Source: Acanthaster planci (lineage: Eukaryota > Echinodermata > Asteroidea > Valvatida > Acanthasteridae). From it: 64,000 nucleotides of DNA. The notes under the pieces are model-generated. The model was not told where the DNA came from. It made no database searches and saw nothing but the letters and a program-made list of their open reading frames with translations. A program made the position numbers and the translations under genes. Below, piece by piece: positions 1 to 10,914 of this stretch (position 1 is its first letter; the number at the start of each line of letters is the position of its first letter). The stretch spans positions 180,903-244,902 of the forward strand of contig NW_019091470.1 of assembly GCF_001949145.1 (NCBI RefSeq), written 5' to 3'.

Positions 1-1037
1 AAAGAAAACGAACTTCACCCCACTGCACCTGTTAACAAAAATCACCCAGACAATCCTCACCACAAAACTTGCCCTGCCTTTTTCTGAGAGTTCCCCCACA
101 GCACTGCCTGCAGATATTTTTCTCCCAACAGGACGAAAATCCCCAGGGTTTGAATGGTCATCATGGTGATAACCCAGGAGCTTTTTTTTTCTTTTGCTTG
201 GAAAATCGTTTTTTTCCCCCTCAACCCTAGTCTGTTCATTTATCCCTCTGTTGACAAAGGATTGTTAGTTAATTCATGGCACCCCTGGTTACATGGGTAC
301 TCATTGTGTTTGTTTGTAAAAAAAGAAAAAAAAAACCTGGCCAGTTTCCCACTCATTGTGATTTTGAGCTGGAACGTGTTTCGTAAAGTAGCGGTATTCA
401 CTAAGAACGACTTTGGACAGCGTGTGAATGCTGTTTTCCATTTCCCTCTTAAAAACACCAAGTAGATTTTAACTTAGATATATGGAGGCAGTTCGTACTC
501 AACTTAGATGCTTTATTTGGGTGCTACAGTAGGTGAGAGTTTACAAAAAAAGTCTGAACTTTTCCCATTGTGGTATTCAACGGACCCATCAAGAAGCAAT
601 GGACTGGACGTTGCTCAAGTCTCCGAAGTTTATAGGCACATTTGAAAAACCTTTGAAAAACAGGCATTTTTTTTTTAACCAAGTGGAATCAAGAGTGAAA
701 CTACAAACAAGATACTCTGTCACACGCTGAGGGCTATACGCTAACAAGGATTAGTTTTTGATGGAAAGCAAGTGAAATTACACAAATGAAAAAGGTTGAT
801 AAACGGACGAAGGCGCAACGAAAATTGTGAAAGGGCAAGGTACACACCGTGGCATGCATGCATTGCGCTACGTAGTGACACATTTTGCTAGCCCGTAGTT
901 CAGCAGTCTTTTATTGTGCATGCTGTGTACGTTAAAAATTTCACATGAGCTACACGCCAAAAAACATATTTCTTTATTCATCAGATCACAAAAGTTTCGT
1001 GCCACTCGTGCACGGACGGATGTTGACAGGTCATATT
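1..1037. other. Non-coding stretch, no gene seen
   Basis: AT-rich sequence with homopolymer runs. Only short open frames without recognisable domains or splice structure are present. I see no gene, RNA or mobile element here. Confidence 0.6.
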
Positions 1038-1761
1038 GCCGGATCAGATCCACCACTTGCGTTCCCATCTGATCATGATCCACCAATTGTAGGATCTGAT
1101 CCACCCATTGGGGGATCTGATCCACCAATTGGGGGATCTGTATCCTGCTCCAGAGGAGGATCAAGAAAGGTGGATCTGAGCCTGATCCACCTCATAACGG
1201 TTAGCGTTCCCACTACACACAATTACCGGATCTGATCCACCAATTGGGGGATCTGATCCACCAATTGGGGGATCTGTATCCTGCTCCAGAGGAGGATCAA
1301 GAAAGGTGGATCTGAGCCTGATCCACCTCATAACGGTTAGCGTCCCCACTACACACAATTACCGGATCTGATTCACCAATTGGGGGATCTGATCCACCAA
1401 TTGGGGGATCTGATCCACCAATTGGGGGATCTGATCCACCAATTAGGGGATCTGTATCCTGCTCCAGAGGAGGATCAAGAAAGGTGGATCTGAGCCTGAT
1501 CCACCTCATAACGGTTAGTGTTCCCACTACACACAATTGCAGGATCTGATCCACCAATTGGGGGATCTGATCCACCAATTGGGGGATCTGTATCCTGCTC
1601 CAGAGGAGGATCAAGAAAGATGGATCTGATCCTGATCCACCTTATAACGGTTAGCGTTCCCACTACACACAATTGCAGGATCTGATCCACCAATTGGGGG
1701 ATCTGATCCGGCAATTTGGCAAAAGGTGGGTCAGATCCCCCAATTGGTGGATCAAGTGGGA
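1038..1761. repeat. Composite satellite, block 1 (21-bp subrepeat inside a 136/178-bp unit)
   Basis: A 21-bp subunit of the form GATCTGATCCACCAATT plus a G run is repeated in tandem. It alternates with a conserved ~94-bp segment that starts TATCCTGCTCC and ends near TTCCCACTACACACAATT. The TATCCTGCTCC landmark recurs at 1141, 1277, 1455 and 1591. The spacings are 136, 178 and 136: a basic unit with two 21-mers (136) and a unit with four (136+42). Open frames here merely read the repeat and are not genes. The block ends with a hairpin-forming inverted copy of the subunit. It resembles a satellite, or the internal repeat array of a non-autonomous transposon. Confidence 0.9.
1684..1753. repeat. 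Inverted repeat closing satellite block 1
   Basis: The satellite subunit at 1684-1709 is followed by a ~19-bp spacer (GGCAATTTGGCAAAAGG and flank) and then by its near-perfect reverse complement at 1729-1753. This could form a stem of about 24 bp. The same arrangement closes the second satellite block. Confidence 0.85.
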
Positions 1762-1981
1762 ACGGGCTGTTATACATGCAAGAGGCAAGGGATCTTACAG
1801 TAGACTTCTTCAAAGAATCAATGCAAGAAATCCACAGAGAGATCCTTACGTGAGAATAAATTGTCAGGAAATGATTGTCTAGTACTCACCTTTGCATTTG
1901 GGATGGACTTGGAATCCTCCAGAGACCATCGGGCAAGCTTCTGTAGAAGTTGGTTGATAACAGGATCATCTTTCCCTACTA
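1762..1981. other. Unique spacer between the two satellite blocks
   Basis: About 220 bp without the 21-bp subunit, running into the assembly gap. No gene is seen. Confidence 0.5.
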
Positions 1982-2019
1982 NNNNNNNNNNNNNNNNNNN
2001 NNNNNNNNNNNNNNNNNNN
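1982..2019. other. Assembly gap (38 Ns)
   Basis: A run of 38 undetermined bases directly adjoins the satellite and resumes inside a satellite unit. The true array length is therefore probably unknown. Confidence 0.98.
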
Positions 2020-2203
2020 GATCTGTATCCTGCTCCAGAGGAGGATCAAGAAAGGTGGATCTGAGCCTGATCCACCTCATAACGGTTAGTGTTCCCACTA
2101 CACACAATTGCCGGATCTGATCCACCAACTGGGGGATCTGATCCGGCAATTTGGCAAAAGGTGGATCAGATCCCCCAATGGGTGGATCAAGCGGGAACGG
2201 GCT
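2020..2203. repeat. Composite satellite, block 2
   Basis: The sequence after the gap begins within the conserved ~94-bp segment (TATCCTGCTCC at 2026). It continues into the 21-bp subunits and ends with the same inverted-repeat cap (arms within 2119-2188) and the same trailing GGGAACGGGCTGT as block 1. Confidence 0.88.
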
Positions 2204-5200
2204 GTAAGTCGATGGATACAGTGAACATACAGTTTTGCTATGATGTCCACAAATCTTGCCGTCCACCATTGGTAACTGTTGCACAGCATACAAATACCTG
2301 TGCTAGTACTTGTTAAGATACATACAAATGGACATGTACATGGTAGGTAGAATACAGTAAATTACACATGTAGGCTGAATTAGGTAAATTGTTGTTTTGA
2401 AGACTGCTCCCCTTATAAGGATCAGAAGCCATAATGTAGTGTCAGTCAGTGTATCAGACCCGAACAGACTGAGATTTTTTTACATTACCGGAACCGGTAC
2501 GTATGTATGTGATATTGAAGTTGAAACTAACATCCCTTTCCTGTTGCCTTCTCACCTTCTCACCTTGCCCTTTTTCCAGTTAAGGTGTGTAATTTGACGC
2601 CGGGATATTTTCACTGGGAAAATCTGGCCAGTCCCTCTTACCGAGAACTCTCGGGTCACCAGGACACTTGCTACAATCCTGTCGGAAATCACCAGATCCT
2701 CCTTGGGTTGACCAGTGGTGGGATTGGCCCTGGCAAGAACCTCACTGGACTTCCTCGGCGTGTTTCCTCTCTTGTAGGTCAAGGCGTTGGGCAGTTGACA
2801 GGATGCAAGACTCTAGCTGGGCTTCCAAACAATTTACATGTAACCCCCAATTACAGTCACATCTGTCACCCAAATGACCTGCCTGTGTGCCCCTATATTT
2901 GGCACCTCTCCTAGTACCTGTATCTCCAGTCAGGTGCCAGAATGAAAACATGCAATTCACCACCACTCCTGATTCCATAACATTGGCAACAGATTTTTTT
3001 GAAAGCTCAGACATCCTCCTAAGAATCCATTTCGATAGGAGGTGACAAGTTACTGAAAACAAGAGACAACTTGGGGCCAGAACCGAATGGATAAAACGAA
3101 GACAGGAAAAATTTTTGTTGAGTCTAATGTTAAACAGCTTTCCACCAGTGCTGTGGAAAGTAGTTGACCCCCCCTTTTTGCAGTCTGTGAATTTACCACA
3201 TACATGTACATGTATGTATCCCACTGCTTTCCTGACTTAACCAAGGTGTATGGTAAAATGCCAATGATAGATAATTTCATTGGATCTAACAATTGGCGTC
3301 AAATATCAAGATTTATTGCCCATACCACTGACGTTAAGGATGCCATTCAGTCATATTGTTGTCTTCCATTATTCTGTATCTGCAACAGATGTACAACATT
3401 CATTTACATGTATCTGTTATATTCTGCTAAAACAAATGCTAAAATATTATTCTACCCTCCTTTTCCTGTTTGTTCATCTCACTGGTCCGGTTATTTTAGA
3501 AAGCGCAACTCCCACCGTGGAACGTTCTTAGAATTCCCCACGCTACAAAACTGCAGGTGTTTTACCTGCAGTTTCATTGAAACTCCCATAATGTGTCACT
3601 GGGGAAGCTCATGCTTTGGAAGAGCAAAACTGAAACTTACCATGACTCTGAGTTCTCAAAACCATGTAAATCCATCTGTTTACCGGTCAGAATACAACAC
3701 TAATATGTTGTAATATGTCATATAAGTGCATACATGTACGGGGCAGGAGGGTTGCAACTTTTGGGATAAAATTCACTAAATCAAAATGTCTTAAAGTTAG
3801 GACAAAGCTGGGGGTTTACCCAACACCCCCATTGATATACATGTATGGAAGTTTGAAGGTATTTGACACTTGAAGTTGCAAGAAGGCTATCCCTCTTTCC
3901 ACAGCTTTTCAACTGTTGCTGTCCCTCAAGTTATCCATCATGGGGAATATTGTACAGTAAGAAGGTTATATAATAAGACTACATGTTTTTGCCGTACTTT
4001 GTACACTCCTTCACCGGGGTAGTAACTTTCGTTTGATTTTCTGTCTTCCATTGAGTTCCTATCCTCCTTGAGACTTCCTTCCCCCCAATTTCCAATCAAT
4101 ACTTTCTTTGTGGTGATGGGCAAACATTGTCCAATTTCCAAACGGCTCCCCATTACTCTCTCTTTACTGGTACGTTCAAAACAACCGATGCCCCGCATCG
4201 ACAATGGACCGTCGTGTTGCGGTACATTGAGCTGCCAGCCCCTTTTCCTTTTCATGTGATGTTGTCTGACACCAACAATGGGCATTGATCAGTGGTCTTC
4301 CCCCCCTCCCTCCCTTTCCCCATGATGTGAACGAGCATTCAGCATTGCGTGCAAACGTTGTGATTGCCTCCGGTTATATCACACATCTCATTTCATAAGT
4401 CCGTCACACGGTAGATTGTCACTGTTGCCGGGTGTTAAGACGTACCGGTAATCCTTAATCTTTCACAGAGTAACCGAAGACCCAATGTAAGAATTATAAG
4501 ATACCGGTACACATGAACATGTAGGCCTTCCCCTGTGGATAATCCTATTTAATCCAGAGTGTTATGGGATTAGCATGTCTTAACGTTTTCTTTTATGCAA
4601 TTCAGGGACGTTGTAGAAGAAGACGAGATGCGGGGGTAAAAGTGGTAGGAATAATCATTACCTCTGAAATACCTAGACATTGCAATTTTTCCCAAACTGC
4701 AAACAGCCCCCGCCGTTGCAACACATTTGTCAGTGCTGTGTCTCAGTAATGTGGGCGTCACCCGGAAGGGGGAAAAAGCTTTTTTGGGGGGAGGGGGTGC
4801 TAAACACTCATCAGCAACCTGAAAACCGTTGATGTTGGGATGGGAGTCAGTTTTGTGAGCTAAGAAACAATGTTCATCTCAGAATTCCTCCTTTTCATTT
4901 TCTGTCCTAGGCCAGTATCAGCCCAACACCCTGGGCCATCAATGCCCGGAGAATTTCCCCTTGTTACCCACAACAAGCAGTCCATGAATTGCCCTAGATT
5001 TTGAAATGGAGCCTGAAACAACAGATAACACTGCGAATTGGAAAATGACCCCAGATAAAAATGAAACTACAAAGTTCCCACCAATTCTATCCACTCGGCT
5101 GTAATCCGTGCCATTCATGACACACAGCGTATAGGTAGCATTTTATAGCCCTTCTTTTGGTCTTTTGAAGTGGGCCATAATCCTGGTTCTGTGGATGAAA

Positions 5201-7141
5201 TCGTCGAGCTGGTGGGGCTGTGTGAGGGCATGCTCTGAAGCGGGTTAGATTTCACATCTGAGGGAGAGAGAGAAAATAAAGTCCCACAGAAAGAGACTGA
5301 ATTGTCCACATACTGTACGACAGACATAATGCATCAGTGCTTGGTTTGGGGGGGAGGGTATCCCAAATACTTTAACAACAACAAAATGGTTTGGTCCCAA
5401 TGGGTCAGATGTATTGGGATATCAAGCTGACAGATTTCTGCTTATTTTGAAGTCCACAGTGGTTGAGATTTTATTGAGGTCTTCATATGTCTTATTTGCT
5501 CTCCAGGTTTCTTAATCTGTACATGTAAAGTCAACTAAACTGCCAGGTAAAAAGTAACGGACTTGCACTTTTTTGCCGGCATGTATATTACTTTAAGGTT
5601 GTTTTTTTGTTCGCTCCTCCTGCCCAGTTTGAATGCAAGAGGAAAAATGAATCACAATAATAGTTGAGTACAGACTAATTGCACATGTACATGTAGAAAC
5701 CATTACTGGAGTGGTGCCACGCTCTTGCACAGGTATTGTGTGCACCTTTTCCAGTACGCACCCCTCTTGACCTGTAGGGTATTATCGGTACGCGTACGAT
5801 GTGCCGTGTACCGTGTAAATGCACGAGCACATCCAGTTTTAAAAGTGCGTTCATGTGTGGGGGCTGCCTCAGGTCCTGCTGCCTTCTGGGATTAGTCTTA
5901 ATAGTACAGTAGCTGCCTGCCCATCTACCGATATTGTTTTTGCAGTCAACCTAGCAAATACTAGGTTAGATATGCTGGTACAGAAATATGTTACTTGCTA
6001 TTTGCCGAACCACAGTGGAGGTCAAATGCATTAAACAGTAGCAACAGCAATAATTAAACACTTAGATACAGGTGGTGCATAAAGTTGAGGTACCTTTCCT
6101 TATTCGTACTTTGTGTTGACCAAAAAACTCCCAAACTTTGTTTTGAACGTTAATTGAATGGCTCAGTGTGTGAGGTGGGGTCGAATTGTGCTTTTCCAAT
6201 AAGGCTCTTCCAACTACAGTGTACATGTAACTGATCAGTTAGTGCTAACAGGTTGCATCTGTGGTCAGTCACTCCAGTGAGCCCATTATTGGCTGATTGA
6301 TTTAGACAGAGGGGTGATTAATGTGAGTGTCAGGAGGGGGGCAAGGGGGGGGCGCTTGACCCGCTGAAAAAAAGATGACTAATTAAAAAGGAAGAAAGGA
6401 AAAAGGAGGGAAAAAAAGATGAAAATGCAAGGGGATGAAAATCACCAAATTTGCATGAAAAACCCTTGGAATTGACCCTCTCCGCTGATAATGGTTCAAC
6501 GCGCGCTTGCCTCCCTTGCAATTAAATCCCTCCTCCCCTTCTGGAGAAATTGTTTTGCCCTAGCCCCAACCCCTGAAAAAAAAAATTGTGGCAACGCCCA
6601 TACTGATTAACCAGGCAAAGGGTTTGTCTCCCAACCCCTGATTTTGTTGTACACGGACCTTGGGACTAATCCCTGATGGATTTTGGTGTTCTCAGACATC
6701 ATAATCCCCTGCTTGAGGCTCTGGCTTATTCTGACAACTCCACCACTGCTACATGTACCATCCTGCTGACTGGAGAACCTCTAACTGAACTTTTTCAAGT
6801 TGATGAACCTGCGACAACTCAAGGCTGGTGGAGAAAATGGGGTGGCCCTTTTAAAACCAGGTCACTGAATGCTGGAAATTTGGAGAACTCTCTGTCGTGA
6901 GTGGAAGCAGGTTCCTATTCACCGGCCTGTAATGTGGCTGCAGGTCTTTTCTGTGTGAGATTTATCATTCCTGTAAGAGGCTCCACTCTCTAAGAGAGTG
7001 GAACATTTTGGGGGGTGATCAGAGGGAGTGGAGAATCCAGTCCAAAATAGATGTATTTTGGTAGGGGGGATATTGGGGATATGATAATAAGAAATGCATG
7101 TACATGTATGTCCATGGGTATACTGTACAGTGCACATGTAA
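2204..7141. other. Non-coding stretch, no gene seen
   Basis: Only short unrecognised frames are present. Small structures include a perfect 11-bp-arm hairpin at 3548-3574 (AAACTGCAGGT, 5-base loop, reverse complement) and a 9-bp-arm hairpin at 6982-7002. Several TACATGTA copies and G-rich or A-rich simple tracts occur around 6330-6430. No splice-supported exon was found. Confidence 0.5.
3548..3574. repeat. Perfect short inverted repeat
   Basis: Eleven-base arms AAACTGCAGGT and its reverse complement flank the loop GTTTT. No gene is adjacent and the function is unknown. Confidence 0.8.
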
Positions 7142-7203
7142 CTTGACGATTTTGAAAGTGGAAGGAGTTACATGACGATTTTGAAAGTGGAAGGAGTTAC
7201 ATG
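7142..7203. repeat. 29-bp tandem duplication
   Basis: The segment TGACGATTTTGAAAGTGG with its following GAAGGAGTTACA is present twice with a 29-bp period and almost no divergence. This indicates a recent local duplication. Confidence 0.9.
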
Positions 7204-10200
7204 CTCAGTCTTCATGCTCCAGAACTTTGACCAAACCAGTTTCTCTGTATTCATCTTGGATGATCATTGTCTTCCAATCTTGGCAACCCACCAAGTTTTA
7301 AGAAGTTGCCTCCAAGCTTTACCATCTGGTCACTGGGTTTACCCCAACCAGTCAGAATCCAAAAACCACATGCATGATTTCAGTGGTCTCTAGGGGGTTA
7401 GGGGTAATTATTTGAGTTGTCACATACTGTACATGTCTGGAATACATGTGCGGGTTGTTCATCTTATGCAACAACCAAAAAACAACCAAAAAAAAAGCTG
7501 TCTGTGAATGTGTCAAATTTGCCCTTGATTTTTGTGCAATAAATCTACCTGGTTGATGCCTGGTAATGCCCAAGACTTGAATGAAAATCAATGGCAAGGG
7601 CCTGAAGTGGGTCTTAAACCTTGTGCTGATGTTGAATCATACAACACTGCTTAAAACCCTAACCATACTGAACCCAACAAGGTTATGCAGGATTTCAATG
7701 ATCCCTAGGTAACTAAACCTACCCATTGACCTCAAACAGTGTGTTGACCACAGTGTAAAGTTTTTTAGAAATGGGAGTAAAGTCCATGCACATTTGTGGG
7801 TTCTTGAAATTTGAGTTCCTGATAGTTTTTGTTTGGTGGTTTTGGGTAAAAAGTGTGGAAGAAATACGCTTTTACCTTTCTTGCTTTTAATTATTTTTTT
7901 TTTGCCTGTAGTTGGTATATTTTTTTAAACACCGTTTTAGACGTTTTCCCCCAGTGTAATTGACATGTAGCTGGCCACCCTGCCTTATTTAACTTTTTGT
8001 AGAAAGTGATGTTAGTTTACCGTATTTTTTTCCCCCATTTTCAGGAAACTTTTCTGCCAAATGGGAGGGCGAGGGTCAAAGAACGCAGCTGTTTTCTTGG
8101 TGTTTCTGCCAAATGCAGTGTTGCCTGTGTGATTTTGATAAATGGGCACGTGGTGGAGATTTTATGACAAAATCAGTGCCTGTCGGCTGTCAAAACATGG
8201 GCAGAATTTGAAATGGGGGATTATATTTCCTTGTGCACTCTTTTCACTATAAAGTTCAGCTCACTTTTCAGCTGGATATGCGAACAATGTGTGGTGAAGA
8301 CTTCCTTGAACTGACAAAAGCAGATCCCCAGATCCCAGTGATCTTGAAAGATCAGACTTGGCTGTCATTGGAATGCGAACCAATTTTCCTGGTTTTTGCC
8401 ATGTGGCAGGTGGTCTCTCAAACTCATGAGCAGCGGGTGGAGTATGGTCAGCACACAGTGAAGATGGATCTTTGAACTGTAATGATGATACATGTATTTA
8501 CCTTTCAAGTTTGCCAGCCTGTGGAGCTGCACTTCTTTCATTGTTTATTTTTGCCCAAAGCAGCGGAATGATCGTTCTGTTAACAACAGGAAAACTTCAG
8601 CAACTGTCACACCAAATGTAGATGGAAAGATGTCCAATTTGCTGATGCAAGACTGCACTTTGCTCGTCGTGCTCTTGTTGGAAAGGATCCAGTTTTTCCC
8701 ACTCAAATACAGTGCGTGAACTGGTTTGAGCAATTTATTGTTTTCATAGCAGTCCCAGTTACAGTGGTACCAGAAACTCTTGTGTTCAGCGTATTTGTGT
8801 CTAACATTATTCTTTCCTCATATGTATTATGTCCTCACTTTTGTGTTGTCTTGCACCGCTGTAAGTGTGGCTGAGCGTAAAAGTTCCAGACGTTTTGGGA
8901 CGCTTTCATGTGCACTCGGTCGCAAACCTAAGTACATGTATCCCATAGGGATCTGACATGCGTGAAATGGTTCTGCACAAAGTTGGCCCAGAACAAAACT
9001 GTTTGTGCCAGAGCTCTTTGAGCCCATTGAGATTTGTCACGCGAGCAGATGACTGTTGATACTGGGGGTTTTTTGCATGCTGCCGAAACCATGCGATGCA
9101 TTTTTTGGGGGGTAAGAATTGGAGCAATGATTGTCAAAAAAGAGTTGCACGAGATTGAAAGTAAAGAGAGAACTTCAATTGTATTTGGCTTCAGGATGCC
9201 CTGTTTGTTTGGCTTGGGCGCTTTTCTTTTGACTTGGTCCCCCCAAAAGTTTCTTTTTTGCAAGATTTGACAACCCTGGGAAAGGAAAGTCATCATAATC
9301 GCCAGATTTTTCAGATGAAAGAGGCTCACATGCTGGCCGCCACATCCTACACAATGCAGCTGAGTCCTGGTCAGCACCACGGTTAAGAGGCACACAAATT
9401 CCCCCAACTATGGCCAACAAGACTGTCAGTGATTTGCCTTACCCACCTGTTTGACATGACCGTGGTGTTACTCATGTACATGTAGCACCAATGTCCGTTG
9501 AAATGCGAGCAGTTATGCAGATGTATTTGCCGATATTAGGAAATTCAAGTGTATACATCTTTCCCACTGATTGATGGGGAGGGGTGGAAACAGTGAAATA
9601 CACATCCCTCCCCACTCTGGCAAATACAGTTTTCATGCTGACGGCATGGAGTGGCTTGTCCAATATTGAGATCAACATCAGTGACCTCCCACTCCTGCAG
9701 GTAAATGGATGTCTGACTTTGCCCTTCAAATGCCTATTTCAGCGAGCACATCCACAACTGTTGATCTCTGAAGCAAACATGGCCTGGCTTTTGGGGCAGA
9801 CAGCATTTTCTAAGCTGTCACTAATGGTGTTTCTCTGGTGGCCTCAGCGCTCTAAGGTCTTGTCCCCCACAGTGTTACATTTGTATTTCTATTGTGGCAA
9901 CTTGGTGCCCTTCATTACAGGGCAGGCCCCTTTCATCCCTCCAGGTATTCTAAAGAGAGGGGTTGTCTGAGCAAACAAGCCATTTACACTGTACTGGGTC
10001 CTCGACAGTCATCAATGCTCAGTCTGGATCAGACAGCAAATGGGCAATTTGTTGACCTGGCCTCGCCAAAAGGAGAAAATTCTACCCCCCCCACAAAAAA
10101 TCTTTAATAACCCGAAAATTGAAATATGAATAGGCAAACTGTGATTCAGCAGCTTCCATGAATGGACAAAAAGTTGTTAAATTTGGAGATTACCCTTGCC

Positions 10201-10405
10201 TAGCCAAGCTTGATTTCTGGCGTATACGTGGCAGTGTGCAATGAGTTGTTGTGAACTTTTCAAGGCTAACAGTATTTTTTCAAAGCCGCATGTGGCGGAA
10301 ACCCTGAAGAACTTCTGAAATCAACTGTAACAACTGACCCCACCTCAGATCGAAACCAAACTAGTAAATAGAAAAGTGATCCAAAAAATGAGTTTTTCAA
10401 GGTAC
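7204..10405. other. Non-coding stretch, no gene seen
   Basis: Contains chance open frames up to 159 codons, including one on the minus strand around 8928-9407 and one on the plus strand at 9584-9970. None shows recognisable domains, codon-usage contrast or convincing splice boundaries. I do not annotate them as genes. Confidence 0.45.
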
Positions 10406-10914
10406 CGGTACACAAAAGTCAAGTTTGGGCGGCCTGTTCTTGACATGGATTTCTTGTTCTCGCTCTTGCGCTCGAACAGCGGGAACACGACTCAAGAACA
10501 CTGTTCTCGGAACAGGATCACACACTACCTCCTTGTCAGGGTTTTACAAGAACACATGGAAAAACTTGTCCGATTGTGATTTTTGACCAGCTGCAAACCT
10601 TGCAAAAAATAGAGTGATGGCTTACAAAGCCAGAGACAATAGGAAACTTTACAAAATAAAAGTAACATTAATTATTCTTCATAACACAGAAATGAAAGTT
10701 CCTGTTTAAACAGAAAAGAATTTAGCCCAGTTATGCAAACATGAACCCTCGAATAATGTACATGGAAGCTGCCATGTTGCGTGTTGCGTGTGACCAACTA
10801 CCAGCAATAACCGGTTGTACGTTCCCGGCGTTCGAGCGGCCGACCAAAAAACAAATCGAGCTGTTTGTGAACATACAAGAACAAGCCGCCTGAACTCAGC
10901 CAAGACGTGTACAG
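10406..10914. mobile_element. Foldback/MITE-like inverted-repeat element
   Basis: Two diverged inverted arms of roughly 110 bp face each other, at about 10406-10524 and 10787-10914. The best-matching blocks are GGCGGCCTGTTCTTG against GGCGGCTTGTTCTTG, and GCTCGAACAGCGGGAAC against GCTCGAACGCCGGGAAC (the second of each pair read on the minus strand). The interior has no transposase frame. I could not fix the exact ends or a target-site duplication. It is probably a non-autonomous DNA transposon, with the superfamily unassigned. Confidence 0.65.

Noticed and set aside
868-2293. Many frames reading QIPQLVDQ or GSDPPIGG
   Set aside because: They are translations of the 21-bp satellite subunit.
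8928-9407. 159-codon minus-strand frame
   Set aside because: No recognisable motif and overlapping open frames in other phases; treated as chance.
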